From assembly GCA_011056635.1 (NCBI GenBank), contig DSEO01000097.1, positions 1 through 32,455 of the forward strand: a stretch of 32,455 nucleotides of DNA, read 5' to 3'. How positions within the stretch are numbered: the stretch's first letter is position 1; the number at the start of each line of letters is the position of its first letter. The position numbers were made by a program, and so were the translations under genes. Origin of the DNA: Bacteroides sp. (GTDB taxonomy: Bacteria > Bacteroidota > Bacteroidia > Bacteroidales > GCA-2748055). The notes under the pieces are model-generated. The model made no database searches. It saw only the letters and a list, made by a program, of their open reading frames with translations, and was not told the DNA's origin. Positions 24,252-32,455 of the stretch are shown here, in pieces.

Positions 24252-25442
24252 CTACCCGATCACTTTCAGCTCCCTGCCCACTTTCATAAAACCGTCGATG
24301 GCACGGTCAAGGTGCTCCTGCCTGTGGGCAGCGGAAAGCTGGACACGGATCCGGGCCTGCCCCTCCGGTACAACGGGGTAATAGAACCCGATCACATAAA
24401 TACCTTCGTCCAGAAGCCTGGTTGCCATTGTCTGGGATAATTTCGCGTCATACAGCATCACAGCGCAGATGGCCGACCGGGTGGGTTTGATATCGAAACC
24501 GGCTGCCGTCATTTTTTCCATGAAGTAGTCCGTATTGCGATGCAGCTTTTGCTGCAATTCGGTGGTTTCATCCATCATATCGAACATCCGGATCCCGGCC
24601 GCCACCACGGAAGGGGGCAGGGAATTTGAAAAAAGATAGGGCCTTGACCGCTGACGGAGCATTTCGATCACTTCCCCGTGACCTGTGGTAAAGCCACCGA
24701 TGGCTCCTCCGAAAGCTTTGCCCAGGGTCCCGGTAATGATATCTACTTTTCCCCGCACACCGTAAAGTTCGGTGACCCCGCGCCCGGTCTCCCCGACAAC
24801 CCCTGCCGAATGACTCTCATCCACGACGGTGATGGCGTTATATTTGTCCGCCAGCTCACAGATCCGGTCCACCGGCGCCGTGTCCCCGTCCATGGAAAAA
24901 ACACCGTCCGTCACTATGACACGAAAACGTTGTTCCTGTGCCTGGATCAGCTGTTGTTCCAGATCTTCCATATCATTATGCCTGTACCGGTACCGCTGGG
25001 CCTTGCACAACCTGACCCCGTCGATGATGGAGGCGTGGTTCAATGCATCGGAGATAATGGCATCCTCCGCAGTGAGCAGGGGTTCAAACAGTCCCCCGTT
25101 GGCATCGAAACAGGCTGCATACAAAATGGTATCCGCTGTTCCGAAAAATGCAGCGATTTTCTTTTCCAGGGATTTGTGAAGGTCCTGGGTTCCGCAGATG
25201 AACCTGACGGATGACATTCCGTATCCGTGCGTGTCCATGGCAGATTGGGCAGCACGAATCAGTTCGGGGTGATTGGAAAGTCCCAGGTAATTGTTGGCGC
25301 AGAAATTAAGCACTTTCATACCGTTTTCCAGCCTGATCTCGGCATCCTGTGAAGAAGTGATGATCCTTTCGGATTTAAACAGTCCTGCCTCCCGGATCTG
25401 TTCCAGTTCTTGCTGCAGGTGTTCCTTGAATTTTCCGTACAT
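24252..25442 (-). CDS. kbl: Glycine C-acetyltransferase (2-amino-3-ketobutyrate CoA ligase)
   Basis: PLP enzyme that cleaves 2-amino-3-ketobutyrate with CoA to glycine and acetyl-CoA, the second step of threonine breakdown. The 396 residues match the E. coli enzyme in length. NFCANNYLGLSNHPEL, YGMSSVRFICGTQDLHKSLE, VVDESHSAGVVGETGRG and the lysine in TGTLGKAFGGAIGG (PLP Schiff base) are diagnostic. The related 8-amino-7-oxononanoate synthase (BioF) is the main alternative, but RFICGTQ and the tdh neighbour favour Kbl. It follows tdh by 3 bp. Confidence 0.94.
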   Translation of the reverse strand: MYGKFKEHLQQELEQIREAGLFKSERIITSSQDAEIRLENGMKVLNFCANNYLGLSNHPELIRAAQSAMDTHGYGMSSVRFICGTQDLHKSLEKKIAAFFGTADTILYAACFDANGGLFEPLLTAEDAIISDALNHASIIDGVRLCKAQRYRYRHNDMEDLEQQLIQAQEQRFRVIVTDGVFSMDGDTAPVDRICELADKYNAITVVDESHSAGVVGETGRGVTELYGVRGKVDIITGTLGKAFGGAIGGFTTGHGEVIEMLRQRSRPYLFSNSLPPSVVAAGIRMFDMMDETTELQQKLHRNTDYFMEKMTAAGFDIKPTRSAICAVMLYDAKLSQTMATRLLDEGIYVIGFYYPVVPEGQARIRVQLSAAHRQEHLDRAIDGFMKVGRELKVIG

Positions 25443-25445
25443 ATA

Positions 25446-26399
25446 TCAGTTTTTAATTTTTTCTCTGATCTCTTTCAGCATGATCCCGGTCATTTTGGAC
25501 AGGTCGTAGGTCTGTTCAAACCCCCAGTCCACACGTGAAATGGTATCATCCACGCTGTGAGGCCATGTGTCGGCGATGGCCTGCCTGAAATCGGGATTGT
25601 AACTGATGGTGAATCCCGGAATATGTTTCCTGATCTCCCGGGCGAGTTCTGCGGGTGTCACACTCATTCCCCCCACATTATAGCTGCTGTGGATGGTCAG
25701 GTTGGAGCGGTCTGCTTCCATCAGGTTGATGGTGGCATCGATAGCATCAGGCATGAACAGCATGGGAAGGGCCGTAGATTCATTCAGGAAGCACTCATAA
25801 TTGCCGTTGCGGATGGCTTCATAATAGATCTCCACCGCATAATCAGTGGTGCCGCCCCCGGGTTCTGTTTTATAGCTGATCAGGCCGGGATACCTGAGGC
25901 TTCTCACATCCACACCGAACTTATTGAAATAATAATCACACCAACGTTCACCGGCGAGTTTGCTGATACCGTATACGGTGACCGGTTCCATCACGGTGAG
26001 CTGAGGCGTATTTTGACGGGGGGTGGTGGGACCGAACACGGCAATGGAGCTTGGCCAGAATACTTTTTTCACCTCTTCCACCATCTTGGCTACTTCCAGG
26101 ATGTTCATCAGGCTGTCCATGTTGATCCTCCATGCCTGGGTGGGCAGTTTTTCCGCATTGCCTGACAGCACGGCGGCAAGATGATAGATCTGGCTGATCT
26201 TGTGCCGTATTATGAAGTGGATCAGCTGTTTGTCATCCATAACATCCAGGATCTGAAACGGTCCTCCTTCCAGGATATCCGGCGGAGCCTGTTTGATGTC
26301 GGTGGCAAATACATGGGAGCTCCCGTAGATTTTCCGGAGCTCAGCGACCAGTTCCGACCCGATCTGTCCTGCGGCTCCGATGACCAGAATATTGTCCAT
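25446..26399 (-). CDS. L-threonine 3-dehydrogenase, short-chain (epimerase-like) type
   Basis: NAD-dependent oxidation of L-threonine to 2-amino-3-ketobutyrate. The 317-residue protein belongs to the extended SDR/UDP-galactose epimerase-like family: VIGAAGQIGSEL near the N-terminus binds NAD, SSIAVFGP carries the Ser, and YGISKLAGERW has the catalytic Tyr-x3-Lys. PGLISYKTEPGGGTTDYAVEIYYEA is typical of the SDR-type threonine dehydrogenases found in animals and some bacteria, not of the zinc enzyme of E. coli. The ATG at 26399 starts MDNILVIGAAG; 23 more open codons upstream look like leader DNA. The kbl gene 3 bp downstream confirms the pathway. Confidence 0.92.
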   Translation of the reverse strand: MDNILVIGAAGQIGSELVAELRKIYGSSHVFATDIKQAPPDILEGGPFQILDVMDDKQLIHFIIRHKISQIYHLAAVLSGNAEKLPTQAWRINMDSLMNILEVAKMVEEVKKVFWPSSIAVFGPTTPRQNTPQLTVMEPVTVYGISKLAGERWCDYYFNKFGVDVRSLRYPGLISYKTEPGGGTTDYAVEIYYEAIRNGNYECFLNESTALPMLFMPDAIDATINLMEADRSNLTIHSSYNVGGMSVTPAELAREIRKHIPGFTISYNPDFRQAIADTWPHSVDDTISRVDWGFEQTYDLSKMTGIMLKEIREKIKN

Positions 26400-26477
26400 A
26401 TAAATTTTTGAGTTAAACGAAAATAGGTGTTTCTCCCTCAGCAAAAAAATGATTTTTAACATAATCAAACCCGGATG

Positions 26478-27212
26478 TCAGAATCCGGTCACCCTTTCCA
26501 ATCCCATGCGGGACCTCAGCCCGGGAGAAGCGTATCTGTAAAGCAATAACTGGTAGATATTTACGGAAGGAAGCAACAGTCCCATGAGATAAATGAAGTC
26601 CTCCAGGGGCACCGTATAGATCCTGATCCCCAGATTTTCAGCGTTATCATACCAAACGACGGGGATGGAAGTGAGCACCCCGTTGACGACCAGAAAAGGA
26701 ATGAGCGATACCAGGTAGGTGAGTATAAAACCCGAGAACCAGGTTTTGTAAGTTTTCTGGTATAGCTGCAAAATAAGCATGAACGAGGTAAATGCAAAGG
26801 CTGTGAAGGTATAGGTACGGTGCCGGACGAACGGAAGCGACCCGATCAACAAGACCAGCAGGACGTAAATGAGGACCCGGGAGAAATCGGGATGATAAAA
26901 ACGCTTGACGAAATACCGCAGCACCTCATAAAGAAAAATGCAGCAATAGGGCACCACCATGAAAAACAGCCATTCCTCCACGGGCAGTCCAAGCAGGTAA
27001 AAGTCCCTGGTAAAGTTGTGGTTGAATCCCCAGATCCCCGCTTTCGTGAACCAGATGTCCCACAGGATGTAGACACTGCCGGTAACCAGCAGTCCCGGCA
27101 GGATGAATTGGAATTTGCGATGCATGTAGACCCGCTTCTCGAAGCTCTGCGCCAGGGGATAGAGCAGTGACAGTCCCAGCAAAGTGAAATATGTCCAGGA
27201 GCCGTTTCCCAT
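26478..27212 (-). CDS. crtYcd: Lycopene cyclase, fused CrtYc-CrtYd type
   Basis: Membrane enzyme that closes beta-ionone rings on lycopene. The 244-residue product has about seven hydrophobic segments and two related halves. The first has FTRDFYLLGLPVEEWLFFMVVPY, the second IYTVPLEDFIYLMGLLLPSVNIY; the Pro-x-Glu-Glu/Asp motifs are the expected catalytic acids of the heterodimeric-type CrtYc and CrtYd, here in one chain. The ATG at 27212 overlaps the crtB stop as ATGA, so I prefer it to an in-frame ATG ten codons upstream. Whether it closes one or two ends cannot be read from the sequence, but CruF and CrtD nearby imply a monocyclic product. Confidence 0.9.
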   Translation of the reverse strand: MGNGSWTYFTLLGLSLLYPLAQSFEKRVYMHRKFQFILPGLLVTGSVYILWDIWFTKAGIWGFNHNFTRDFYLLGLPVEEWLFFMVVPYCCIFLYEVLRYFVKRFYHPDFSRVLIYVLLVLLIGSLPFVRHRTYTFTAFAFTSFMLILQLYQKTYKTWFSGFILTYLVSLIPFLVVNGVLTSIPVVWYDNAENLGIRIYTVPLEDFIYLMGLLLPSVNIYQLLLYRYASPGLRSRMGLERVTGF

Positions 27213-28045
27213 CAGACCAGTCCCAGTTGATACCTGATCCACAGGGAACCAAGCAGGTAAAACTTCCTGAAGTTGGAAATCCGGAATCTTTTCTGAAAAA
27301 CCTTGTCAGCACTGGTCCTTTTGATCTTCCGGAACAGTTTCAGATAATAGGTGTAAGAGACCAGCACCCCCAGGCGGGAGGCCCTGTTCAGCTTACGGAT
27401 GCCCTGGCTGGCTTCTTCAAAATCTTGCTGAATGTCTTTTTCAATGGTCTTTTTGGTAGCATCGCTAAAGTCCCGCAGATCAATGCCCGGAAAATAGAAC
27501 CTGCCCCGCTCCCTGAAGTCGGAATGAATGTCCCTGAGAAAATTGATTTTCTGGAAAGCTTCCCCGAGTTTACGGGCCGGATGGATCAGGGCCCGGTAGC
27601 CGGCATCGTCGTTATGGTAGAAAACCCTCAGGCACATTAGTCCCACCACCTCGGCCGACCCGTACACGTATTTTTTAAAACTCGCTTCATCATGCTGTTT
27701 ATCGGTCAGGTCTGTTTCCATGCTGTCCAGAAAGGCATGGATCAGGGCATGATCGATGTGGTAATGGTTCACCACCCATTGAAAACTGTGCAGGATCGGA
27801 TTGGTGCTGATCTTCTCTGTGATGGCCTGAAAAGTGTCTTTTCTGAAATTGTCAAGCAATACTTTCTTGTCATGGTCGTGGAATGTGTCCACGATCTCAT
27901 CCGCCACCCGCACAAATCCGTAAATGGCATAAATGGGAAGCCGGTAGGGCTTTTGAAGAAGCCGCACCCCCATGGAGAAGGAAGTGCTGTAATTCCTGGT
28001 GGTTAGCCTGCTGATTTCCAGGGAGTTGATGTCATAGAGATCCAT
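27212..28045 (-). CDS. crtB: Phytoene synthase
   Basis: Condenses two geranylgeranyl diphosphates to 15-cis-phytoene, the first committed carotenoid step. The 277-residue protein has both Mg-diphosphate-binding motifs, DEIVD (residues 49-53) and DIHSD in INFLRDIHSDF, plus YCYGF-like YAIYGFVRVADE and YVYGSAEVVGLMCL. Squalene synthases share the fold, but the neighbouring desaturase and cyclase decide for phytoene. It overlaps crtI by 14 bp and crtYcd by 3-4 bp, so the three genes form a tightly coupled operon. Confidence 0.94.
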   Translation of the reverse strand: MDLYDINSLEISRLTTRNYSTSFSMGVRLLQKPYRLPIYAIYGFVRVADEIVDTFHDHDKKVLLDNFRKDTFQAITEKISTNPILHSFQWVVNHYHIDHALIHAFLDSMETDLTDKQHDEASFKKYVYGSAEVVGLMCLRVFYHNDDAGYRALIHPARKLGEAFQKINFLRDIHSDFRERGRFYFPGIDLRDFSDATKKTIEKDIQQDFEEASQGIRKLNRASRLGVLVSYTYYLKLFRKIKRTSADKVFQKRFRISNFRKFYLLGSLWIRYQLGLV

Positions 28046-29513
28046 ATGTACCCTTGATTCTTTCTGTAACCAGTTTTGAGCTTATAACGGCCATGGGCAA
28101 GCCGGTTCCCGGAAGGGTGGATGCTCCTGTATAAAAGACATTGCCGAATTTCTCATCGTTATTTCTGGGTCTGAAGTATCCGATCTGGTTCAGATCATGC
28201 GCCAATCCCAGGCCGCTTCCCTTGTATAGATTGAACATTTTCTCCCAGTCCACCGGATCAAAAACGGTGCGGGTGACCAGGTTGGCCCTGATATCAAAAC
28301 CGGACCTTTCGGTCAGGTCATCGATAATGTCATCCGCCAGCTTGTCCCGGTCGCTCCAGTCCGGCTTATACCGCAGATCCGGAACGGGACAGAGAATAAA
28401 GAGGTTTTCATGCCCTTCGGGAGCCATGTCAGGATTGAATTTGGAGTTCACATTCACGTAATAGTAAGGTTTTTCCAGGGAAATCGAATTCTTGAAGATC
28501 TTACCGGCGTACTCCTCAAAGTTATCACCCAGGAAATAATTATGATGCTCGAGTCCCCCGATCTTCCCTTTTACTCCCAGGTACATGGTGAATGGCGCCA
28601 GGGTCCACTTCATCCTGTCCAGCTTCTCTTCCGAGAAGCGCTCCCGCCTGAACACCCTGTGGCGGAAACCGGCAGCATCACTGTTGATCACAAAAAGATC
28701 AGCCTCCCATTTGTTCCCGCGCCGGTCGGTCAGTGCCACAAGCCGGCCGTTCTTTTCCGTAAAGTCCACGATCTCCGTGTTGTAATGAACGGCAATGTTT
28801 CTTTTGGCCATCTCCTCCAGTAATCCTTCCACGATCCTGTACATTCCACCCCGCACATTGTGATAACCGTCGTGTACCAGTTCCGTGTAGGTGAGCAGGG
28901 TATATATTGCAGGCGTGTCATAGGGCGTAGCTCCCAGGAAAAAGGCAACCAGTGAGAAGATCTGCTTCACCTCGTCGCTGGTGAAGTGGCGGTCCATCTC
29001 CTTCATTACCGAGCGGAACAGTTTCGGAGCATGAACCCATGGAACGCTGGCCAGTGTGAAAAGCCAGTGAACCATGCTGTTATAATTTTTTTTGATCACC
29101 AGGTCATCTGTATCGTGGAAAAATTTTCCGGCCGACCGCAGCAATCGTTCCATGTTTGCCCTGAAATCCGGTTCGACCTGACTGAATTCCTGAGCCAGCC
29201 TGTCCAGGTCCCTGTAAATGGTATACTTGTGTCCGGTTCCGCTGAAATTGACCGTGTACAGCGGATCCAGCCGAACGAACTCAAATGGCGGTTCCATCTC
29301 CATGAACTTGAAAAACTCATCAAATTCATAGCTCATGCTGAAGAAGGAAGGGCCCACATCCCAGGTAAATCCGTCCTTTTTCAGCTGATTCAGCCTGCCT
29401 CCCGCCTGGTGGAACTTCTCCACCATCTCTACCTGGTATCCCATTTTTGAAAGGCGCAGTGCGGCGGTAATCCCTGCCAGCCCTGTACCCACAATGAAAA
29501 CTTTCCGGTTCAT
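28032..29513 (-). CDS. crtI: Phytoene desaturase (lycopene-forming)
   Basis: FAD-dependent desaturase, 493 residues, predicted to turn phytoene into lycopene. The N-terminal dinucleotide site VGTGLAGITAALRLSKMGYQV is followed by AGGRLNQLKKDGFTWDVGPSFF. The C-terminal block FYTGASTLPGTGLPMAVISSKLV is the CrtI signature. It is first in the crtI-crtB-crtYcd operon and diverges from a second desaturase. The choice of this copy as the phytoene desaturase rests on its operon with crtB and on the PGTGLP block. Confidence 0.93.
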   Translation of the reverse strand: MNRKVFIVGTGLAGITAALRLSKMGYQVEMVEKFHQAGGRLNQLKKDGFTWDVGPSFFSMSYEFDEFFKFMEMEPPFEFVRLDPLYTVNFSGTGHKYTIYRDLDRLAQEFSQVEPDFRANMERLLRSAGKFFHDTDDLVIKKNYNSMVHWLFTLASVPWVHAPKLFRSVMKEMDRHFTSDEVKQIFSLVAFFLGATPYDTPAIYTLLTYTELVHDGYHNVRGGMYRIVEGLLEEMAKRNIAVHYNTEIVDFTEKNGRLVALTDRRGNKWEADLFVINSDAAGFRHRVFRRERFSEEKLDRMKWTLAPFTMYLGVKGKIGGLEHHNYFLGDNFEEYAGKIFKNSISLEKPYYYVNVNSKFNPDMAPEGHENLFILCPVPDLRYKPDWSDRDKLADDIIDDLTERSGFDIRANLVTRTVFDPVDWEKMFNLYKGSGLGLAHDLNQIGYFRPRNNDEKFGNVFYTGASTLPGTGLPMAVISSKLVTERIKGTYGSL

Positions 29514-29607
29514 CTGTTAAAGTTTGTCAGGTCCTGCTTGAAGTTCCATCAATTTTATCCGTAAATTACCATGATCTGAATAGCCACCGATCACAGGCAT
29601 TTCGCTT

Positions 29608-29661
29608 TTTGTTTATTTATAAATATCAAACATTAAACAAACTAACGGGAGTTTTGTTTAA
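29608..29661. promoter_or_regulatory. Three alternating TTTGTTTA motifs between divergent carotenoid operons
   Basis: TTTGTTTA (29608-29615), TTAAACAAA (29633-29641) and TTTGTTTAA (29653-29661) lie in the 184-bp gap between crtI and crtD. The last two are a perfect 9-bp inverted repeat with an 11-bp spacer; the first two are an 8-bp inverted repeat with an 18-bp spacer. They are candidate binding sites for a shared regulator, for example a MerR-type light/B12 regulator as known for other carotenoid clusters. TTTG is also the -33 promoter core, so a promoter role is possible. Confidence 0.5.
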
Positions 29662-29697
29662 CAGGAAACTGAAATACGCGGGGGCATTCAATCGGGG

Positions 29698-31161
29698 ATG
29701 AAGAAAACGGTCAATATTGTGGGTGCGGGCATTGCAGGACTAGCCACAGCCATTCGTCTTGCAGCCAGGGATTACCGGGTAACGGTATTTGAGCGTTCGA
29801 ATGTTCCCGGGGGTAAACTGGGTAGCATCCCCTGGGAAGGGTTCAGATGGGATACGGGTCCATCCCTGTTTACACTTCCCGACCTGGTGGAGGAGCTTTT
29901 CCTGCTTGCCGGCACAGAGATGAAGACCTTCATTCGTTACCAGAAACTGGACCTGATCACCAGGTATTTCTATGAGGACGGAAAGATTCTGAATGCATAC
30001 GGGGATCCGCAGCTCTTTGCGGAAGAAGCCGAAAGGGTCATGGGAGAGCCGGCCGGAAATGTCCGGAAATATCTCGACCACAGCAGGGAGATCTATGAAC
30101 TGACCAGTGACATTTTCATATTCAACAGGTTCTTCCGGATGGGGACCTTTTTGTCGCAGAAATTCCTCAAGGCTTTCCTGCGGGCATGGAAGCTGGATTC
30201 GATGGTGACCATGCATGATGCAAATGCCAGGCGGTTCCGGTCACCGCACCTGGTTCAGCTTTTCGACAGGTATGCCACCTACAACGGTTCGGACCCATAC
30301 AGGGCACCGGGCACACTGAATATCATTTCCCATCTGGAGCATAACCTGGGGGCTTTTTTTCCCGAACAAGGAATGTACTCGCTGGCCCTGGGGATGAAAG
30401 AGGTGGCTGATCAGATGGGAGTGGTCTTTCATTTCAACCAACCCGTGGAAAAAGTGGCAATGCAGCGGAGGGAGGCAAGCGGGGTGGTTGTGAACGGGGA
30501 GATCCATCCTTCGGATTTGGTAGTCAGCGACATGGATATCTTTTATCTATACAGGGACCTGCTGGAGGACGGTGCATTCCCGGTAAAACATTTCAGGAAG
30601 GAACGAAGTACTTCGGCATTGATTTTCTACTGGGCCATCGATGCGGAGTTCCCCGGGCTGGAGTTGCATAACATTTTATTCTCCGACGATTACAGGGAAG
30701 AGTTCAGGTATTTAAGGAACAAAAAGGCGATTTACAGGGATCCCACCGTGTATCTCTTCATCAGTTCCAAAATGGTGCGGGGGGATGCGCCGGCAGGTAA
30801 GGAAAACTGGTACGTGATGATCAATGTGCCGGAGAATCTGGGTCAGGACTGGGATAGCTTGATTGAACAATCCCGGAAAAACATCCTGAACAAGATGGGC
30901 AGGATCCTGGGGACAGAAATTGAGCCTTTGATCCTGAAGGAGTTCGTTGCCGATCCCCGGACCATCGAGGCCACCACATCCTCACACCGGGGATCGCTGT
31001 ACGGCAACAGTTCCAACAGCAGGACCGCTGCTTTCAGCCGCCATCCCAATTTTCTGAGGAAATACAGGGGATTGTATTTCGTGGGCGGCAGTGTGCATCC
31101 GGGGGGCGGGATCCCGCTCTGCCTGGCATCTGCTAAAATTGTGGATCAACAGATTACATAG
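29698..31161 (+). CDS. crtD: CrtD-type carotenoid 3',4'-desaturase
   Basis: A second CrtI-family FAD desaturase of 487 residues. It has VGAGIAGLATAIRLAARDYRV at the N-terminus, then PGGKLGSIPWEGFRWDTGPSLFTLP, and ends with GLYFVGGSVHPGGGIPLCLASAKIV. The C-terminal VHPGGGIPL differs from the PGTGLP of the neighbouring phytoene desaturase and is typical of CrtD/CrtO-like members. With cruF next to it, the likely reaction is 3',4'-desaturation of a 1'-hydroxylated gamma-carotene to give 1'-hydroxytorulene. The ATG at 29698 directly follows GGGG. It begins a plus-strand operon with cruF (6 bp later) and the ketolase-like gene. Confidence 0.85.
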   Translation: MKKTVNIVGAGIAGLATAIRLAARDYRVTVFERSNVPGGKLGSIPWEGFRWDTGPSLFTLPDLVEELFLLAGTEMKTFIRYQKLDLITRYFYEDGKILNAYGDPQLFAEEAERVMGEPAGNVRKYLDHSREIYELTSDIFIFNRFFRMGTFLSQKFLKAFLRAWKLDSMVTMHDANARRFRSPHLVQLFDRYATYNGSDPYRAPGTLNIISHLEHNLGAFFPEQGMYSLALGMKEVADQMGVVFHFNQPVEKVAMQRREASGVVVNGEIHPSDLVVSDMDIFYLYRDLLEDGAFPVKHFRKERSTSALIFYWAIDAEFPGLELHNILFSDDYREEFRYLRNKKAIYRDPTVYLFISSKMVRGDAPAGKENWYVMINVPENLGQDWDSLIEQSRKNILNKMGRILGTEIEPLILKEFVADPRTIEATTSSHRGSLYGNSSNSRTAAFSRHPNFLRKYRGLYFVGGSVHPGGGIPLCLASAKIVDQQIT

Positions 31162-31167
31162 AAACAT

Positions 31168-31848
31168 ATGAAGGAGGTTCTGCAATTCATCAGGTCAAAA
31201 AATCCGGTTCCCGTGATCATCATCTATTATGGGGTGGGACTGATTGGGATGATCATTCCTTACACGCGGGAACTCTTCAAGTGGCTCACTCCCTTTTCCC
31301 TGCTGCTCAGTATTTTTCTGCTCTACCTGTACCATGACTGGTTCAGTATCAGGTTCTGGATCACCTCGTTGCTTGTGCTTTCCCTGGGATTCATCCTGGA
31401 AGCGGCAGGGGTTGAAACGGGAGTTATTTTCGGGGAATACAGGTACGGGGATACCCTGGGTCCGGAATTATTCCATACGCCGCTGTTGATCGGGGTGAAC
31501 TGGCTGATGCTGGTATACTGCAGCCTGTACATTGCCAGGAAGTTTATTGAAACTCCCTATTTCAGGGCGATCGTGGCGGCGGCCATGATGGTGGTCTACG
31601 ATTTTGCCCTGGAGCCGGCAGCTGTGTACCTGGATATGTGGAGCTGGGCAGGTGGGGCCATACCCCTGCAGAACTACCTGGCATGGTTTATCATTGCCTT
31701 TCTGCTCAACTACCTGGCCGATTATCTCCGGCTGCCGGCCCGGAAAAACAAAGTGGCGCTTGGATTGTTCTTTGTTCAATTGGTGTTTTTTATTTTACTG
31801 GATCTCTGGATCTTTGCCGGAAAAATATGGGACTTTTCATCGCAATAA
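31168..31848 (+). CDS. cruF: Carotenoid 1',2'-hydratase, CruF family
   Basis: Integral membrane protein of 226 residues with about seven helices, matching the CruF/carotenoid biosynthesis protein family that adds water across the 1',2' end of acyclic psi ends. Conserved blocks seen are LEAAGVETGVIFGEYRYGD, HTPLLIGVNW and DFALEPAAVYLDMWSW followed by IPLQNYLAWF. It lies between crtD and the ketolase-like gene and overlaps the latter by 22 bp, so translation is probably coupled. The related bisanhydrobacterioruberin hydratase function is less likely because the cluster has a lycopene cyclase and no visible C50 genes. Confidence 0.88.
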   Translation: MKEVLQFIRSKNPVPVIIIYYGVGLIGMIIPYTRELFKWLTPFSLLLSIFLLYLYHDWFSIRFWITSLLVLSLGFILEAAGVETGVIFGEYRYGDTLGPELFHTPLLIGVNWLMLVYCSLYIARKFIETPYFRAIVAAAMMVVYDFALEPAAVYLDMWSWAGGAIPLQNYLAWFIIAFLLNYLADYLRLPARKNKVALGLFFVQLVFFILLDLWIFAGKIWDFSSQ

Positions 31849-32455
31849 CGATCATTGGATTGTGGGGGTTTCACCTCTTCTATATACTTTTCTTTGTGGA
31901 AGTATCAGTGACCAATCCGTGGATGTACCTGCACATGCTGGTCCAATCATATTTGTATACGGGCCTTTTCATCACCGGACATGATGCCATGCACCGAACG
32001 GTTTCCCGCACCAAATGGATCAATAATGCCATCGGTTACGCCGCCGTATTCCTGTTCGCCGGCATGTCCTACCGGAAACTCATCAAGAATCACTGGGACC
32101 ATCACCGGTATCCTGCCACGGAAAAGGACCCCGATTTTTATGTGAAATCACAGAATTTTTTTGCCTGGTGGTTCACTTTTCTGAAGCGGTATGTCACGAT
32201 CTGGCAGCTCATTATTATGGCGGTCCTGTTCAATATACTGGAGAGGCTTGCCGGCGCTCCCGTTCCCGCCCTGATCGTTTTCTGGATCATCCCTGCATTC
32301 CTGGCCACCTTTCAGTTGTTCTATTTCGGAACCTTCATACCCCACAAAAAACCGCATACAAAAGCCATGGGAAAACACCGGGCGCGGACCCAAAAAAAGA
32401 ACCACCTGTGGGCCATGCTCTCCTGTTACTTTTTCGGTTACCATTATGAGCACCA
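31827..32455 (+). CDS. Beta-carotene ketolase-like (CrtW-like) fatty acid desaturase superfamily protein, 3'-truncated by window
   Basis: An open frame of 209 codons running off the right end. The protein begins MGLFIAITIIGLWGFHLFYI and carries the histidine boxes of the membrane di-iron desaturase superfamily: HDAMH (about residues 51-55), NHWDHHRYP (about 88-96), FIPHKKPH and the last visible SCYFFGYHYEH. The order HD-x2-H, H-x2-HH, FGTFIPH, FGYHYEH fits CrtW-type 4,4'-ketolases. The end of the last box and the C-terminus lie outside. It overlaps cruF by 22 bp. The expected role is addition of a 4-keto group to the beta ring; a hydroxylase of the same superfamily is a lesser possibility. 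Confidence 0.82.
   Translation, partial: MGLFIAITIIGLWGFHLFYILFFVEVSVTNPWMYLHMLVQSYLYTGLFITGHDAMHRTVSRTKWINNAIGYAAVFLFAGMSYRKLIKNHWDHHRYPATEKDPDFYVKSQNFFAWWFTFLKRYVTIWQLIIMAVLFNILERLAGAPVPALIVFWIIPAFLATFQLFYFGTFIPHKKPHTKAMGKHRARTQKKNHLWAMLSCYFFGYHYEH

Noticed and set aside
28032-31161. Two CrtI-like genes as a recent duplication
   Set aside because: They differ strongly in the C-terminal signature and in most of the sequence, so they are distinct functional types, not a recent copy.
31604-31984. Open frame overlapping cruF and the ketolase-like gene
   Set aside because: It is out of frame with both real genes, which have clear motifs, and its product is rich in Cys, Trp and Pro with no domain.

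Overview
The window looks like chromosomal core DNA of a pigmented, type IX secretion-competent member of the Bacteroidota. The evidence is lineage-typical genes and gene orders (holB - ricT/PSP1 - gldH; porW - porX - tsaE - ald), a TonB-dependent receptor with an N-terminal carboxypeptidase-regulatory-like domain, an SDR-type threonine dehydrogenase paired with kbl, fused CrtYcd and CruF carotenoid enzymes, and -7 elements of the TAnnTTTG type. The sequence does not fix order or genus. I see no tRNA or rRNA gene, CRISPR array, insertion sequence or phage gene.

Layout. 1-6.7 kb: phosphoglycerate kinase (minus) diverges from a plus-strand run holB, ricT, gldH, trmB and an MGMT-fold alkyltransferase-like gene. 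An Fe-S maturation pair (mrp, NifU-like) follows. 6.7-13.3 kb: the type IX secretion/gliding genes porW and porX overlap and are followed closely by tsaE, then alanine dehydrogenase and an unknown lipoprotein. 13.3-16.0 kb: a PutP-like sodium symporter and the Kdo transferase waaA. 16.0-20.0 kb: an isolated, AT-richer TonB-dependent receptor with its own promoter and terminator hairpin, then about 0.6 kb without genes. 20.0-22.6 kb: class II (B12-dependent) ribonucleotide reductase. 22.8-24.2 kb: a small membrane protein diverging from an ECF sigma factor, which is followed by a two-TM protein. 24.2-26.4 kb: threonine-to-glycine operon (tdh-kbl, minus). 26.5-32.5 kb: a divergent carotenoid cluster, crtI-crtB-crtYcd (minus) and crtD-cruF-crtW-like (plus, the last cut by the window edge).

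How the genes work together. The carotenoid set predicts phytoene, lycopene and gamma-carotene, then 1'-hydroxylation (CruF), 3',4'-desaturation (CrtD) and 4-ketolation (CrtW-like): a monocyclic keto-carotenoid of the deoxyflexixanthin/flexixanthin type. No crtE and no crtZ are visible. PorW and PorX serve type IX secretion, and GldH belongs to the gliding gene set. Mrp and NifU-like protein handle Fe-S cluster assembly. TrmB and TsaE modify tRNA.

The most interesting non-coding signals are: (1) two divergent ECF-type promoters (TGTAAC, 16 or 17 nt spacer, CGTC) between the sigma factor and the small membrane protein, which suggests an autoregulated module; (2) three alternating TTTGTTTA copies between the divergent carotenoid operons; (3) a perfect 10-bp inverted repeat between the convergent nrdJ and membrane-protein genes. 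I found no convincing evidence of an entirely new multi-gene system. The sigma-factor module is the closest candidate.
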